Source: JAHRAW01 sp965212085 (lineage in GTDB: Bacteria > Pseudomonadota > Gammaproteobacteria > Arenicellales > Poriferihabitantaceae). From it: a stretch of DNA of 64,000 nucleotides. The stretch is taken from contig OZ243042.1 in the NCBI GenBank assembly GCA_965212085.1, positions 1,612,001-1,676,000 on the forward strand, written 5' to 3'. The position numbers and the translations under genes are program-made. Below the pieces are notes generated by a model that saw nothing but the letters and a program-made list of their open reading frames with translations, had not been told where the DNA came from and did not search any database. Within the stretch, counting starts at the first letter, position 1; every line of letters begins with the position of its first letter. Below, in pieces: positions 42,552 through 51,255 of the stretch.

Positions 42552-42581
42552 TAATTATCGGCTATTTTTCGATAATTACAA
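42552..42581 (-). promoter_or_regulatory. Promoter with overlapping inverted repeat upstream of the RloA-like gene
   Basis: On the minus strand TTGTAA (42576-42581) and GATAAT (42554-42559) are separated by 16 bp, a sigma70-like promoter. The inverted repeat TAATTATCG (42552-42560) / CGATAATTA (42570-42578) covers both boxes and could be an operator. The surrounding 42507-42616 gap is strikingly AT-rich. Confidence 0.5.
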
Positions 42582-42616
42582 GTGATTTTTCCTAATTTTC
42601 GACCTGTTTTTGTTAT

Positions 42617-43681
42617 TTATCCGGAAATATGCTCCCCCAACCCCCACCCCACGTGCTCCCGCACCAACTCCGAAGGATGGCTTAACCTGCTCCGCAAAGC
42701 CGCTACAACCCCTTCATCCGTCGGCGCATTACCCAGCCCCACGGCGATGTTTCGCAACCAGCGGGTATGCCCGATGCGGCGGATTGCCGAGCCTTCGGTG
42801 TATCGTTCGAAGTCGCGTTCGTTCCAGGCGAACAGGTCCGTGAGGGCGGTGGCGTCTAGTTGGTGGCGGGCGGCGAAATCGCCCTTTGGGTTGATGCGGG
42901 CGTAGCGGTTCCACGGGCATACCAGTTGGCAGTCGTCGCAGCCGAAGACGCGGTTGCCGATGGCTTTTCGGAATGGCATCGGGATGGCGCTGTGGAGTTC
43001 GATGGTGAGGTAGGAGATGCATCGGCGGGCGTCGAGTTGATAGGGCGCGACGATGGCGGCGGTCGGGCAGACGTCTATGCACGCGGTGCAGGTGCCGCAG
43101 TGCGCGCCGGTGGGTGCGTCCACGGGCAGCGGGAGATCGGTGTACAGTTCGCCGAGAAAAAACCACGAGCCGCTTTCGCGGTTAAGCAGGTTGGTGTGTT
43201 TGCCGAGCCAGCCGTGGCCGGATTTTTGCGCCAGCGCTTTTTCCATGACCGGCGCGCTGTCGCACAACGCGCGGTAGCCGAACGCCCCGGCTTCGGCGCT
43301 GATGCGCGCGGCGAGTTTTTGCAGTTTGCGGCGCATCACTTTGTGGTAATCCCGCCCCAGCGCGTAGCGGGAGATATACCCCAGCGCCGGGTTTGACAGC
43401 GAGTTTTGCGCGTCTTCCATGGACTGCGGCAGGTAATCCATTCGCACCGTAATCACGCGGATGGTCCCCGCCACCAATTCACCGGGCCGGGTGCGCTTGA
43501 CGCCGTGGCGGGACATGTAATCCATTTCGCCGTGAAAATTTTTGTGCAACCATTCGCCGAGACGCTGCTCGGCTTCGCCGAGATCCACGTCGCTGATGGC
43601 GGTGTGGGCGAAACCCAGCTGTGCGCCCCAGGCTTTGATTAGCTCGGCGAGGTTGGTGAGATTTTCCATGGGTGGGTGCAT
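42617..43681 (-). CDS. queG: Epoxyqueuosine reductase
   Basis: A roughly 354-residue cobalamin/iron-sulfur enzyme that reduces epoxyqueuosine to queuosine in tRNA. Motifs: RYALGRDYHKVMRRKLQKLA, SGHGWLGKHTNLL, and two ferredoxin clusters, CGTCTACIDVCPT and GCDDCQLVCPWN. The C-terminal HEAT-like part is intact. The frame is open to 43744, but the first 21 residues are encoded by a module-A repeat, so the ATG at 43681 (or 43669) is preferred. In many gammaproteobacteria queG lies beside nnr-tsaE-ami-mutL; here it points away from them. Confidence 0.94.
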   Translation of the reverse strand: MHPPMENLTNLAELIKAWGAQLGFAHTAISDVDLGEAEQRLGEWLHKNFHGEMDYMSRHGVKRTRPGELVAGTIRVITVRMDYLPQSMEDAQNSLSNPALGYISRYALGRDYHKVMRRKLQKLAARISAEAGAFGYRALCDSAPVMEKALAQKSGHGWLGKHTNLLNRESGSWFFLGELYTDLPLPVDAPTGAHCGTCTACIDVCPTAAIVAPYQLDARRCISYLTIELHSAIPMPFRKAIGNRVFGCDDCQLVCPWNRYARINPKGDFAARHQLDATALTDLFAWNERDFERYTEGSAIRRIGHTRWLRNIAVGLGNAPTDEGVVAALRSRLSHPSELVREHVGWGLGEHISG

Positions 43682-43697
43682 AAGAAAATAATTGCGA

Positions 43698-43954
43698 CTG
43701 GATTCCCGAGAGCGCCAAGTGTCCGTAAGCCGCTTGCGCGGCAACGGACACTAACGCTCGGGAATGACGGCGTAGAATGAAATTTGTCAGCGAATTAGTG
43801 AACCTATACAAATGACACCGAGTAGTAACGGGTATTGTGCCTGATTATTGTTTTCGTGGGAATGACGGCACAAATCCACCCTCGCCGTCATTCCCGAACG
43901 ATAGAAAAACAGGGAGCGTTAGCGACCATGTTTTTCATCGTATCGGGAATCCAG
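43698..43954. repeat. Composite palindromic element with IS481-end insertion
   Basis: Outer ends CTGGATTCCCGA (43698) and TCGGGAATCCAG (ends 43954) as in the 196-bp element, but 257 bp long. The extra DNA contains TGTCAGCGAATTAGTGAACC and TATACA, the right terminal repeat of the IS481-like element. A further hairpin, ATTCCCGC (43987-43994) / GCGGGAAT (44004-44011), follows. Confidence 0.8.
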
Positions 43955-44087
43955 AAAGCCGGCAACTGCGCTGCTGGTTGAACTGGATTCCCGCTAAAAT
44001 CCTGCGGGAATGACGTGAGGGCAGGGCGGGGGCGTGTTATTATAAAAAAATCAGTTCAAGAAAACATACAACCAAGAGGCAACCACC

Positions 44088-44912
44088 ATGTGCACCCCAA
44101 CCACCTGCGGAACCCATCCGCATCTTCCCGAAATCCGGGTTTCATCCGGCCAACGCCGCCGGTTTCTGGCCGGGTTGGCGAGTTTGCCTCTGGCTACCGT
44201 GCTGGCGATTCCGCAGTTGAGCCGGGCCGCCGCCGGGCGTACCGAGACCATCTTTACCACGCGCTCCGGCGGCGTTGCGGTGTCGGGTGCGCTGGCGTTG
44301 CCCGACGCCGAGCGTGCGCCGGCGATTTTGTTGATTCACGAATGGTGGGGGTTGAACGATCAGATTAAGTCCGTGGCGGCGGAGTTCGCCAACCTCGGAT
44401 ATGTGGCGCTGGCGGTTGACTTGTACGGCAAACCGGCGGTTACCGATCCGGAAAGCGCGCGGGCGATGATGCAGCAGGTGGATCCGGAAGCGGCCACCGA
44501 CACTTTGGTGAACTGGATAGACTGGCTCAAGGCGCATCCCCGCAGCAGCGGCAAGGTCGCCACCATCGGCTGGTGTTTCGGCGGCGGGTGGTCGCTCAAC
44601 GCTTCCATCGCCGCGCCGGTGGACGCTACGGTGATTTACTACGGCAACGTCGCGGTGGAAGCGGACAGGTTGCGCGCCCTCAAGGGGCCGGTGCTGGGGC
44701 ATTTCGCCACCAAGGACGGATGGATCAACGGGGAAATGGTCGGCGGGTTTGAGCAGGCCATGGCGCAGGCCGGCCACGGCGCGCGCTTGGACGTCCACTG
44801 GTATGACGCGGATCACGCGTTCGCCAACCCCACGAGTTCGCGCTATGACGAACCCAACGCGGCGCTTTCCTGGGAGCGGACGCTTGGGTTTTTGCGCGCC
44901 AATATAAAGTAG
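44088..44912 (+). CDS. Dienelactone hydrolase family protein, exported
   Basis: A 274-residue alpha/beta hydrolase with a twin-arginine-like leader (RRRFLAGLASLPLATVLAI) ending at SRAAA. The catalytic cysteine lies in IGWCFGGGWSL and the Asp-His pair in the YDADHAFANPTS region, as in dienelactone hydrolases. A FATKDGWINGEMV segment carries the conserved acidic residue. The true substrate is unknown. An AAGAGG precedes the ATG. The gene separates queG from the nnr operon. Confidence 0.88.
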   Translation: MCTPTTCGTHPHLPEIRVSSGQRRRFLAGLASLPLATVLAIPQLSRAAAGRTETIFTTRSGGVAVSGALALPDAERAPAILLIHEWWGLNDQIKSVAAEFANLGYVALAVDLYGKPAVTDPESARAMMQQVDPEAATDTLVNWIDWLKAHPRSSGKVATIGWCFGGGWSLNASIAAPVDATVIYYGNVAVEADRLRALKGPVLGHFATKDGWINGEMVGGFEQAMAQAGHGARLDVHWYDADHAFANPTSSRYDEPNAALSWERTLGFLRANIK

Positions 44913-44967
44913 TGCGCCGCCGGCAATTCAGATACGCGTTTACCGGGCGGGCGTCCAAGTCCTGAGC

Positions 44968-46440
44968 ATGCTTCCCGAAGAAATCTATCAGGCCCGCGAG
45001 GTCCGGGAAATTGACCGCGTCGTCATCGAACAACACGGCGTGTCCGGCATCGCCCTGATGCGCCGCGCCGGGGAAGCGGCGTTCAAACAAATCATGGCCC
45101 GTTACAGCGGCGTCCATCACCTGGTGGTGGTGTGCGGCGCGGGAAACAACGGCGGCGATGGGTATGTGGTCGCGCTTTGCGCCCGCAGGATCGGCGTTCC
45201 GGTGACCGTGCTGGCGACCGCCGCGCCCGGCACCGATGACGCGGCCACGGCGTCTCAAGAATATCGGGACAGCGGCGGCGTGGTGGAAGCGGGTGAAGGC
45301 GATCCGGCGATACCTGAGGATGCCGGTCTGGTGGTGGATGCGTTGTTCGGCACCGGCTTGAGCCGCGCTCCCGAAGGCGCCGCCGCCGAATGGATCCGGC
45401 GCATGAACGATGCGAATTGTCCGGTGGTGTCTCTGGATATGCCATCGGGACTGCACGGCGATACCGGGTTTGCCTTTGCAACCTGCGTGAAGGCCGACGC
45501 CACCATCACCTTCATCGGCCTCAAACTGGGTTTGCTCACCGGACAGGGACGCAGCCACGCCGGCGAAATCGTTTTTGAAGACCTGCGCGTTCCCATCGCG
45601 GCGCGGCGCGCGGTGGCGCCGGTGGCGCGCATCATTCAGCAGCCGCTGTTGGCAAAACGCCATCGCGAAATGCACAAGGGAGACGCCGGCCGCGTCCTCA
45701 TAGTCGGCGGAGATGCCGGCATGCTGGGGGCGGTGCTGCTGGCCGGGGAAGCGGCGTTGCGCTGCGGCAGCGGGCTGGTGACCGTGGCCGGCGGTGCGGC
45801 GCACCTCGATCTTCCCGCGCTGCGCTGCCCGGAGTTGATGAGCGCCGATGCGCTGCAACTTTCTCCGCAGGGTATCGCCGCGCGGGCCGATGTGGTGGTG
45901 CTGGGCCCCGGTCTCGGTCAGTCCGCGTGGAGTGAGCAGGTATTCGACCGCTTCATAGACAGCGAACGGCATATCGTGGTGGACGCCGACGGCCTCAACT
46001 GGCTGGCGCGAAAGCCGCTACAACGCTCGGACTGGGTGCTCACGCCCCACCCCGGCGAAGCGGCGCGATTATTGCAATGTGCCGCCGCCGAGGTGCAGGC
46101 CGACCGACTCGCGGCGGCCCGCGAAATCGCCGCGAAGTTCGGCGGCGTGTGCGTACTCAAGGGCGCGGGTACGCTGGTGGCCTGTGCTGATGGGGCGATG
46201 TTCCTGTGCGACAAGGGGAATCCGGGGATGGCCACCGCCGGCATGGGCGACGTGCTGTCGGGCGTTATCGGCTCCTTGCTGGGGCAAGGCTTGCGGATCA
46301 AAGCCGCGGCCACCGCCGGGGTGTGGGTGCACGGGAGCGCCGCCGATGGGGCGGTGCAAGAGACCGGGGAACGGGGGTTGCTGGCGCGAGATGTCATCCG
46401 GCATCTGGCGCCGGTCATTCGGGGGATTGAGGCGTCCTGA
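44968..46440 (+). CDS. nnr: Bifunctional NAD(P)H-hydrate epimerase / dehydratase
   Basis: A 490-residue fusion repairing hydrated NAD(P)H. The N-terminal YjeF_N (epimerase) domain has CGAGNNGGDGYVVAL and SLDMPSGLHGDTG. The C-terminal carbohydrate-kinase-like dehydratase domain has GDAGMLGAVLLAGEAALRCG, DADGLNWLA, LTPHPGEAARLL and TAGMGDVLSGVIGSLLGQG. First gene of the classical nnr-tsaE-ami-mutL order. Confidence 0.96.
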   Translation: MLPEEIYQAREVREIDRVVIEQHGVSGIALMRRAGEAAFKQIMARYSGVHHLVVVCGAGNNGGDGYVVALCARRIGVPVTVLATAAPGTDDAATASQEYRDSGGVVEAGEGDPAIPEDAGLVVDALFGTGLSRAPEGAAAEWIRRMNDANCPVVSLDMPSGLHGDTGFAFATCVKADATITFIGLKLGLLTGQGRSHAGEIVFEDLRVPIAARRAVAPVARIIQQPLLAKRHREMHKGDAGRVLIVGGDAGMLGAVLLAGEAALRCGSGLVTVAGGAAHLDLPALRCPELMSADALQLSPQGIAARADVVVLGPGLGQSAWSEQVFDRFIDSERHIVVDADGLNWLARKPLQRSDWVLTPHPGEAARLLQCAAAEVQADRLAAAREIAAKFGGVCVLKGAGTLVACADGAMFLCDKGNPGMATAGMGDVLSGVIGSLLGQGLRIKAAATAGVWVHGSAADGAVQETGERGLLARDVIRHLAPVIRGIEAS

Positions 46441-46476
46441 TCGGTGGATCGGTGGATCGGTGGATCGGTGGATCGG
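46441..46476. repeat. 8-bp tandem repeat (TCGGTGGA)x4
   Basis: Four perfect copies of TCGGTGGA plus half a unit directly after the nnr stop codon. A slippage-type microsatellite; no coding role is seen. Confidence 0.9.
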
Positions 46477-46605
46477 GCGGGCCGTGCCGTTGCCGGCGAT
46501 GAAGTGCTAAAATGCCGGGATGGGCGGGGCTGATTTTCACTGGCGGCCAGCGAGACGCGACCCCCGGCAATTTTCCAACTTTCCAATTTGCACCGGGCAT
46601 TCTTC

Positions 46606-47079
46606 ATGCAATCCTTCGACATCCCCTCGGAAGCGGCCATGCTGGAACTGGGCAACTGCTGGGCAAGCCGGCTGGGGGGTGAGGGCGGGAGCGTAGTTTT
46701 TCTCGCCGGCGATCTCGGTGCCGGCAAGACCACCCTGGCTCGCGGAATCCTCAACGGCATGGGTCACAACGGCGCGGTGCCCAGCCCGACCTATACGCTG
46801 GTTGAGCGCTACCCGTTGCCGGGGGGCGACGTCTATCACCTTGACCTGTACCGGCTGGAGCATCCCGACGAACTGGAAATGACCGGGCTGCGCGATATGC
46901 TGGACGGGTCGTCCACGTTGCTCGTGGAATGGCCGGAGCGGGGCGCGGGGCGGATGCCGGCGCCGGATTTTCGGGTTGATATTCGCTGCCTGGGCGATGA
47001 TTCGGATCAAGGCCGCCAAGTGCGGGTTCACGCAACCGATGGCGCGGCGCAACTGCCGCAACCAGACAAAAAAAAATGA
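46606..47079 (+). CDS. tsaE: tRNA threonylcarbamoyladenosine biosynthesis protein TsaE
   Basis: A 157-residue P-loop ATPase of the t6A pathway. Walker A is LAGDLGAGKTTLARG, followed by PSPTYTLVERY and YHLDLYRLEHPDEL, then LLVEWPERG. The ATG at 46606 is preferred over an upstream in-frame TTG (46588). It overlaps amiC by 4 bp. Confidence 0.95.
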   Translation: MQSFDIPSEAAMLELGNCWASRLGGEGGSVVFLAGDLGAGKTTLARGILNGMGHNGAVPSPTYTLVERYPLPGGDVYHLDLYRLEHPDELEMTGLRDMLDGSSTLLVEWPERGAGRMPAPDFRVDIRCLGDDSDQGRQVRVHATDGAAQLPQPDKKK

Positions 47080-48275
47080 TGAACCCAAGCCGCCTGCTGC
47101 CGGTCGCGCTGTTGCTCAGCCTCGGCTTCGGCCTTCAGGGCTGCGGCGGCCCGCCATCGGCCAAGCCGGTCGCGGGCCATTCGGCGAGCATCAAGGATAT
47201 TCGCATGTGGCACGCCCCGGAGCGTTCGCGGATCGTTTTCGACATGGACCGGCGGGCCGATTTTGATGCGTTCAAACTGGAAAGTCCCGGCCGGGTGGTG
47301 ATTGACCTCGCCGGTGTGCGGATCAACAGCGCGATTCCGGCGGCTGAAACCACCGGGCAGTTTATCCGCCGCATCCGGCGCGGCACCCCGGAAAAAAATA
47401 TCACGCGCCTGGTGTTCGATCTGGCGCAGCCGGTGCGCTATTTTATTCAGATGCTGAAACCCGGCGGCCGCTATCAATACCGTCTGGTGGTGGACTTCTA
47501 TCACAGAGACGCCGTGGTGGAAGCGGACAAGCCGGCGCCGACACCGACCCTGACCCCGCCCCCGCGCAAACCCAAATCCGAACTGCTGATCCTCGTTGAC
47601 CCCGGACACGGCGGCGAGGACCCGGGTGCTCTGGGGCGGCGCACCTACGAGAAAAACGTGGTGCTGCAAATCGCCAAAAAACTAAAAGTTCGCATCAATA
47701 AACAACCCGGCCTGCGCGCCGAACTGACGCGCACCGGCGACTACTACATTTCCCTTCGCAAGCGCACGCGCATCGCCCGCCGCCGCCAGGCGGACCTGTT
47801 CGTTTCGATTCACGCAGACGCCTTCAAGAATAAATCCGCCCGCGGCGCGTCTGTGTACGCGTTGTCCCAGCGCGGTGCGTCCTCGGAGACCGCCAAGTGG
47901 CTGGCCAACAAGGAAAACTCGGCGGACCTGGTGGGCGGCGTCAGCCTCGCCGACAAGGACAACCTGCTGGCCGGGGTGCTGCTGGACTTGTCCATGACCA
48001 AAACCGTCAGCGAGTCCATCAGTTTCGGGCGCGACGTGCTGGCGGAGTTGAAAAAAATCGGCCGGGTGCACAGCAAGCGCGTGGAGCAGGCCGGTTTCGT
48101 GGTGCTGAAATCGCCGGACATACCGTCCATCCTCGTGGAAACCGCGTACATCACCAACCCCGGTGAAGAAAAACTGCTGATGAGTTCCGCGCATCAAGGC
48201 CGCATCGCGGCGGCCATCGTCGCCGGCATCAAACGCTACCTGGTCAAGAGCGGGAGTCGTTATGTCGTCCGCTAA
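47076..48275 (+). CDS. amiC: N-acetylmuramoyl-L-alanine amidase (AMIN + Amidase_3)
   Basis: A 399-residue cell-separation amidase. It has a signal peptide with lipobox-like FGLQGC, an AMIN domain (about residues 40-140, IRMWHAPERSRIVFDMD and LESPGRVVIDLAG), a proline-rich linker, and the zinc amidase domain. The latter shows LVDPGHGGEDPGALG (zinc His), EKNVVLQIAK, LFVSIHADA (zinc His) and SILVETAYITNPGEE (catalytic Glu). The AmiB versus AmiC label is not certain; a LysM domain, present in AmiB, is absent. Overlaps mutL by 14 bp. Confidence 0.92.
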   Translation: MMNPSRLLPVALLLSLGFGLQGCGGPPSAKPVAGHSASIKDIRMWHAPERSRIVFDMDRRADFDAFKLESPGRVVIDLAGVRINSAIPAAETTGQFIRRIRRGTPEKNITRLVFDLAQPVRYFIQMLKPGGRYQYRLVVDFYHRDAVVEADKPAPTPTLTPPPRKPKSELLILVDPGHGGEDPGALGRRTYEKNVVLQIAKKLKVRINKQPGLRAELTRTGDYYISLRKRTRIARRRQADLFVSIHADAFKNKSARGASVYALSQRGASSETAKWLANKENSADLVGGVSLADKDNLLAGVLLDLSMTKTVSESISFGRDVLAELKKIGRVHSKRVEQAGFVVLKSPDIPSILVETAYITNPGEEKLLMSSAHQGRIAAAIVAGIKRYLVKSGSRYVVR

Positions 48276-50175
48276 GTCGTCCGCTGAATCGTCTGCTGAG
48301 TTTCCCGCTGCTCCCGCCGAACAGCGCGCCGCCATCGTCCAGTTGGACGACCGGCTCATCAACCAGATCGCCGCCGGTGAAGTCATCGAACGCCCGGCGT
48401 CTTTGTTGAAGGAGTTGCTGGAAAACAGCGTTGACGCCGGCGCCACGCAGATTCAGGTGCACGCCGAACGCGGCGGCCTCAAGCAGATCAAGGTGCGCGA
48501 CAACGGCATCGGCATCCCCGAAGCCCAGGCGCGGCTCGCGCTGTCCCGCCACGCCACCAGCAAACTGACGCGCTTCGACGACCTGTTCAACGTCAGCACC
48601 CTCGGTTTTCGCGGCGAGGCGCTGCCCAGCATCGCCGCGGTGTCGCGGCTGAGCTTGAGCTCCCGGGTCGCGGAGGCGGAGGCGGCGTTGGGGTCAGGGT
48701 CAGGGTCGGGCTTTCAAGTAACCTGCCACGGCGGGGTGGATATTTCCGCCGCCAAGCCCGTGCCCCATCCGCCCGGCACCACGGTGGAGACCACCGACCT
48801 GTTTTACAACACCCCGGCGCGGCGCAAGTTTCTGCGCACCGAGAAGACCGAGTTGAAACACCTCGACGACGTCATCCGCCGCATCGCCCTCAGCCGCTTT
48901 GACCTGGACATCAGTTTTGTGCACGACGGCAAGGAAGTGTTTCGCGCCGCACCGGCGCGCACCCCGGCGGAGCGTTCAAACCGCATCGCGAGCATCTGCG
49001 GCAAACCGTTCGCCGGGCACAGCATCTATTTTGAAGATGAAGTTGAAATCATGGAACTGAACGGCTGGATGGGATTGCCGACCTTTTCCCGCAGCCAGCG
49101 GGACTTGCAGTATTTCTTTGTCAACCGGCGCGCGGTGCGCGACAACCTCATCGCCCACGCGGTGCGGCGCGCTTACGACGACGTTTTGTACCACGGCCGC
49201 CATCCGGCGTTCGTATTGTTTTTTCAGATCCAACCCAGCCTCGTGGACGTCAACGTGCATCCCGCCAAAAGCGAAGTGCGGTTCCGCGACAGCCGCGCGG
49301 TTCACGACTACATCTACCGCACCCTGCACCGGGTCATTGCCGGCCTGAGCCCGGAGGAGGGCGGGGTCACCCTGCCGACCCCAGACGCGGCCCATCAGTT
49401 GCGCGCCGCCGGAAACCGGCAGGGCGGGTTCGGCACCACGGCGGCGCAGCGCAATCTTCGCATGCTGGTGGCCGAGCAAATGGAAAACTACCAGGCGCTT
49501 CATCCGTCCGGCGATGGCGCGGCGGGTGCCGGTGGTGTCGGTGGTGCCGAGGCGGGTGCGCCTGCGGACGATGATGCGTTCGCCTCGGATGTGCCGCCCC
49601 TGGGCTACGCGCTCGCGCAGTTGAAGGGAATATACATTCTCGCCGAAAACAAAGACGGGTTGATCATGGTGGACATGCACGCCGCCCACGAGCGCATTAC
49701 CTACGAAACCCTCAAGCGGCAGGCCGACGCCAAAGCCACCGCCAGCCAGCCGCTGCTGGTGCCCATCAGCATCATCGTCAGCCGCTCCGAAGCCGAAGCC
49801 GCGGAACAATTTTGCGGCGTGTTCGCTTCCCTCGGATTTGACCTCGACCGCATCGGCGACGAACAACTGGTGGTGCGGGCCGTGCCGGAGTTGCTGGTCA
49901 GGGCCGACATCGAGACGCTGGTGCGCGACGTGTTGTCGGATTTGCTGGAGCACGGCCGTTCGGATCGCATCACCAACGCCCAGCATGAAATCCTCTCCAG
50001 CGTCGCCTGCCACGGCTCGGTGCGCGCCAACCGCAAACTGACCCACGCCGAAATGAACGCCCTGCTGCGGCAGATGGAACAGGTGGAACGCTCAGGCCAG
50101 TGCAATCACGGCCGCCCCACCTGGATGAGCGTGTCGCTGCCGGAGATAGACAAGTGGTTTATGCGCGGGCGGTAA
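48262..50175 (+). CDS. mutL: DNA mismatch repair protein MutL
   Basis: A 637-residue GHKL ATPase coordinating MutS and MutH-type steps of mismatch repair. N-terminal motifs: INQIAAGEVIERPASLLKEL, NSVDAGAT, DNGIGIP and TLGFRGEALPSIAAVS. A Gly/Ala-rich linker follows (about residues 415-435). The C-terminal dimerisation domain ends QCNHGRPTWMSVSLPEIDKW. The metal-binding endonuclease motif DQHAxxERxxYE of some MutLs reads VDMHAAHERITYE here, lacking the DQ start. In many gammaproteobacteria miaA and hfq follow; here repeats follow instead. Confidence 0.97.
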   Translation: MSSAKSSAESSAEFPAAPAEQRAAIVQLDDRLINQIAAGEVIERPASLLKELLENSVDAGATQIQVHAERGGLKQIKVRDNGIGIPEAQARLALSRHATSKLTRFDDLFNVSTLGFRGEALPSIAAVSRLSLSSRVAEAEAALGSGSGSGFQVTCHGGVDISAAKPVPHPPGTTVETTDLFYNTPARRKFLRTEKTELKHLDDVIRRIALSRFDLDISFVHDGKEVFRAAPARTPAERSNRIASICGKPFAGHSIYFEDEVEIMELNGWMGLPTFSRSQRDLQYFFVNRRAVRDNLIAHAVRRAYDDVLYHGRHPAFVLFFQIQPSLVDVNVHPAKSEVRFRDSRAVHDYIYRTLHRVIAGLSPEEGGVTLPTPDAAHQLRAAGNRQGGFGTTAAQRNLRMLVAEQMENYQALHPSGDGAAGAGGVGGAEAGAPADDDAFASDVPPLGYALAQLKGIYILAENKDGLIMVDMHAAHERITYETLKRQADAKATASQPLLVPISIIVSRSEAEAAEQFCGVFASLGFDLDRIGDEQLVVRAVPELLVRADIETLVRDVLSDLLEHGRSDRITNAQHEILSSVACHGSVRANRKLTHAEMNALLRQMEQVERSGQCNHGRPTWMSVSLPEIDKWFMRGR

Positions 50176-50184
50176 GGCGAGGCG

Positions 50185-50335
50185 CGTGATGCGCTTTTGC
50201 GGGGGCGCGTGACGCGCGTTTGCGGGGGGATGCCCCCCGCACCCCCCTTTGCGGCGCGGGGAAACTCCTGTTTCCGGCGCCGCGCGCACATCCTTGTGCG
50301 CGACAGTCCGGCTAGCGCCGGAAGGGTTTGAACGG
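50185..50335. repeat. Modules E and D downstream of mutL
   Basis: Reverse-oriented GC-rich module E (GCGCGTGACGCGCG ... GCGCACATCCTTGTGCGC) followed by module D (CCGGCTAGCGCCGG, AAGGGTTTGAACGG). Confidence 0.8.
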
Positions 50336-50361
50336 CGGGCTGGAACTTTGTGCGCGAGCAG

Positions 50362-51185
50362 GGACAGGTCGCGACCTGTCCCTACGCCGAACCAAATTCA
50401 ACTGGATACCCGCATGCGCGGGTATGACACCGAGGGAGATTTGCACTTTCGCGGGTATGACACCGAGGAACGTGGCAACAACTCTGCCGTCATTCCCGAG
50501 CGTTAGTGTCCGTTGCCGCGCAAGCGGCTTACGGACACTTGCGTACTCGGGAATCCAGCGCCACACGACCCACCACCGGTTTAGTTCCTGGATTCCCGAA
50601 TAGCGATGAAAAATATGGTCGCTACCGCTCCCTATTTTTCTATCGTTCGGGAATGACGGCAGAGGTGAGGCGGGAATTGTATGGGTTCACTAATTCACTG
50701 ATACATAGGACAGGTCGCGACCTGTCCCTACGCCGAACCAAATTCAACTGGATACCCGCATGCGCGGGTATGACACCGAGGGAGATTTGCACTTTCGCGG
50801 GTATGACACCGAGGAACGTGGCAACAACTCTGTCGTCATTCCCGAGCGTTAGTGTCCGTTGCCGCGCAAGCGGCTTACGGACACTTGCGTACTCGGGAAT
50901 CCAGCGCCACACGACCCACCACCGGTTTAGTTCCTGGATTCCCGAATAGCGATGAAAAATATGGTCGCTACCGCTCCCTATTTTTCTATCGTTCGGGAAT
51001 GACGGCAGAGGTGAGGCGGGAATTGTATGGGTTCACTAATTCACTGATACATAGGACAGGTCGCGACCTGTCCCTACGCCGAACCAAATTCAACTGGATA
51101 CCCGCATGCGCGGGTATGACACCGAGGGAGATTTGCACTTTCGCGGGTATGACACCGAGGAACGTGGCAACAACTCCGTCGTCAT
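50362..51185. repeat. 346-bp tandem array, about 2.4 copies
   Basis: The palindrome GGACAGGTCGCGACCTGTCC begins units at 50362, 50708 and 51054, giving an exact 346-bp period. Units 1 and 2 are nearly identical (for example CTGCCGTC versus CTGTCGTC). Each full unit contains modules C, A and B and an IS481-type end (TGTATGGGTTCACTAATTCA). The third stops after GTGGCAACAACTC. The ORFs in it are repetitive and not considered genes. Confidence 0.92.
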
Positions 51186-51255
51186 TCCTGTATAGGTTCA
51201 CTAATTCGCTGACAAGAATCGTTCATTTGTTTGGGGGTTTTAGCGTTGATGCCCC
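51186..51255 (-). mobile_element. IS481-like right-end remnant at the 3' end of mobA
   Basis: About 70 bp matching the last part of the IS at 62005-63045, including TGTATAGGTTCACTAATTCG and the transposase tail codons (GINAKTPKQMNDSCQ in one minus-strand frame). The last codons and TAA of mobA come from this fragment. Confidence 0.85.

Noticed and set aside
42617..43744. Longer queG starting at 43744
   Set aside because: The extra residues are encoded by a module-A repeat; the family sequence begins after the ATG at 43681.
50362..51185. Tandem repeats as a possible CRISPR array
   Set aside because: Units are 346 bp and near-identical throughout, with no short repeats alternating with unique spacers.
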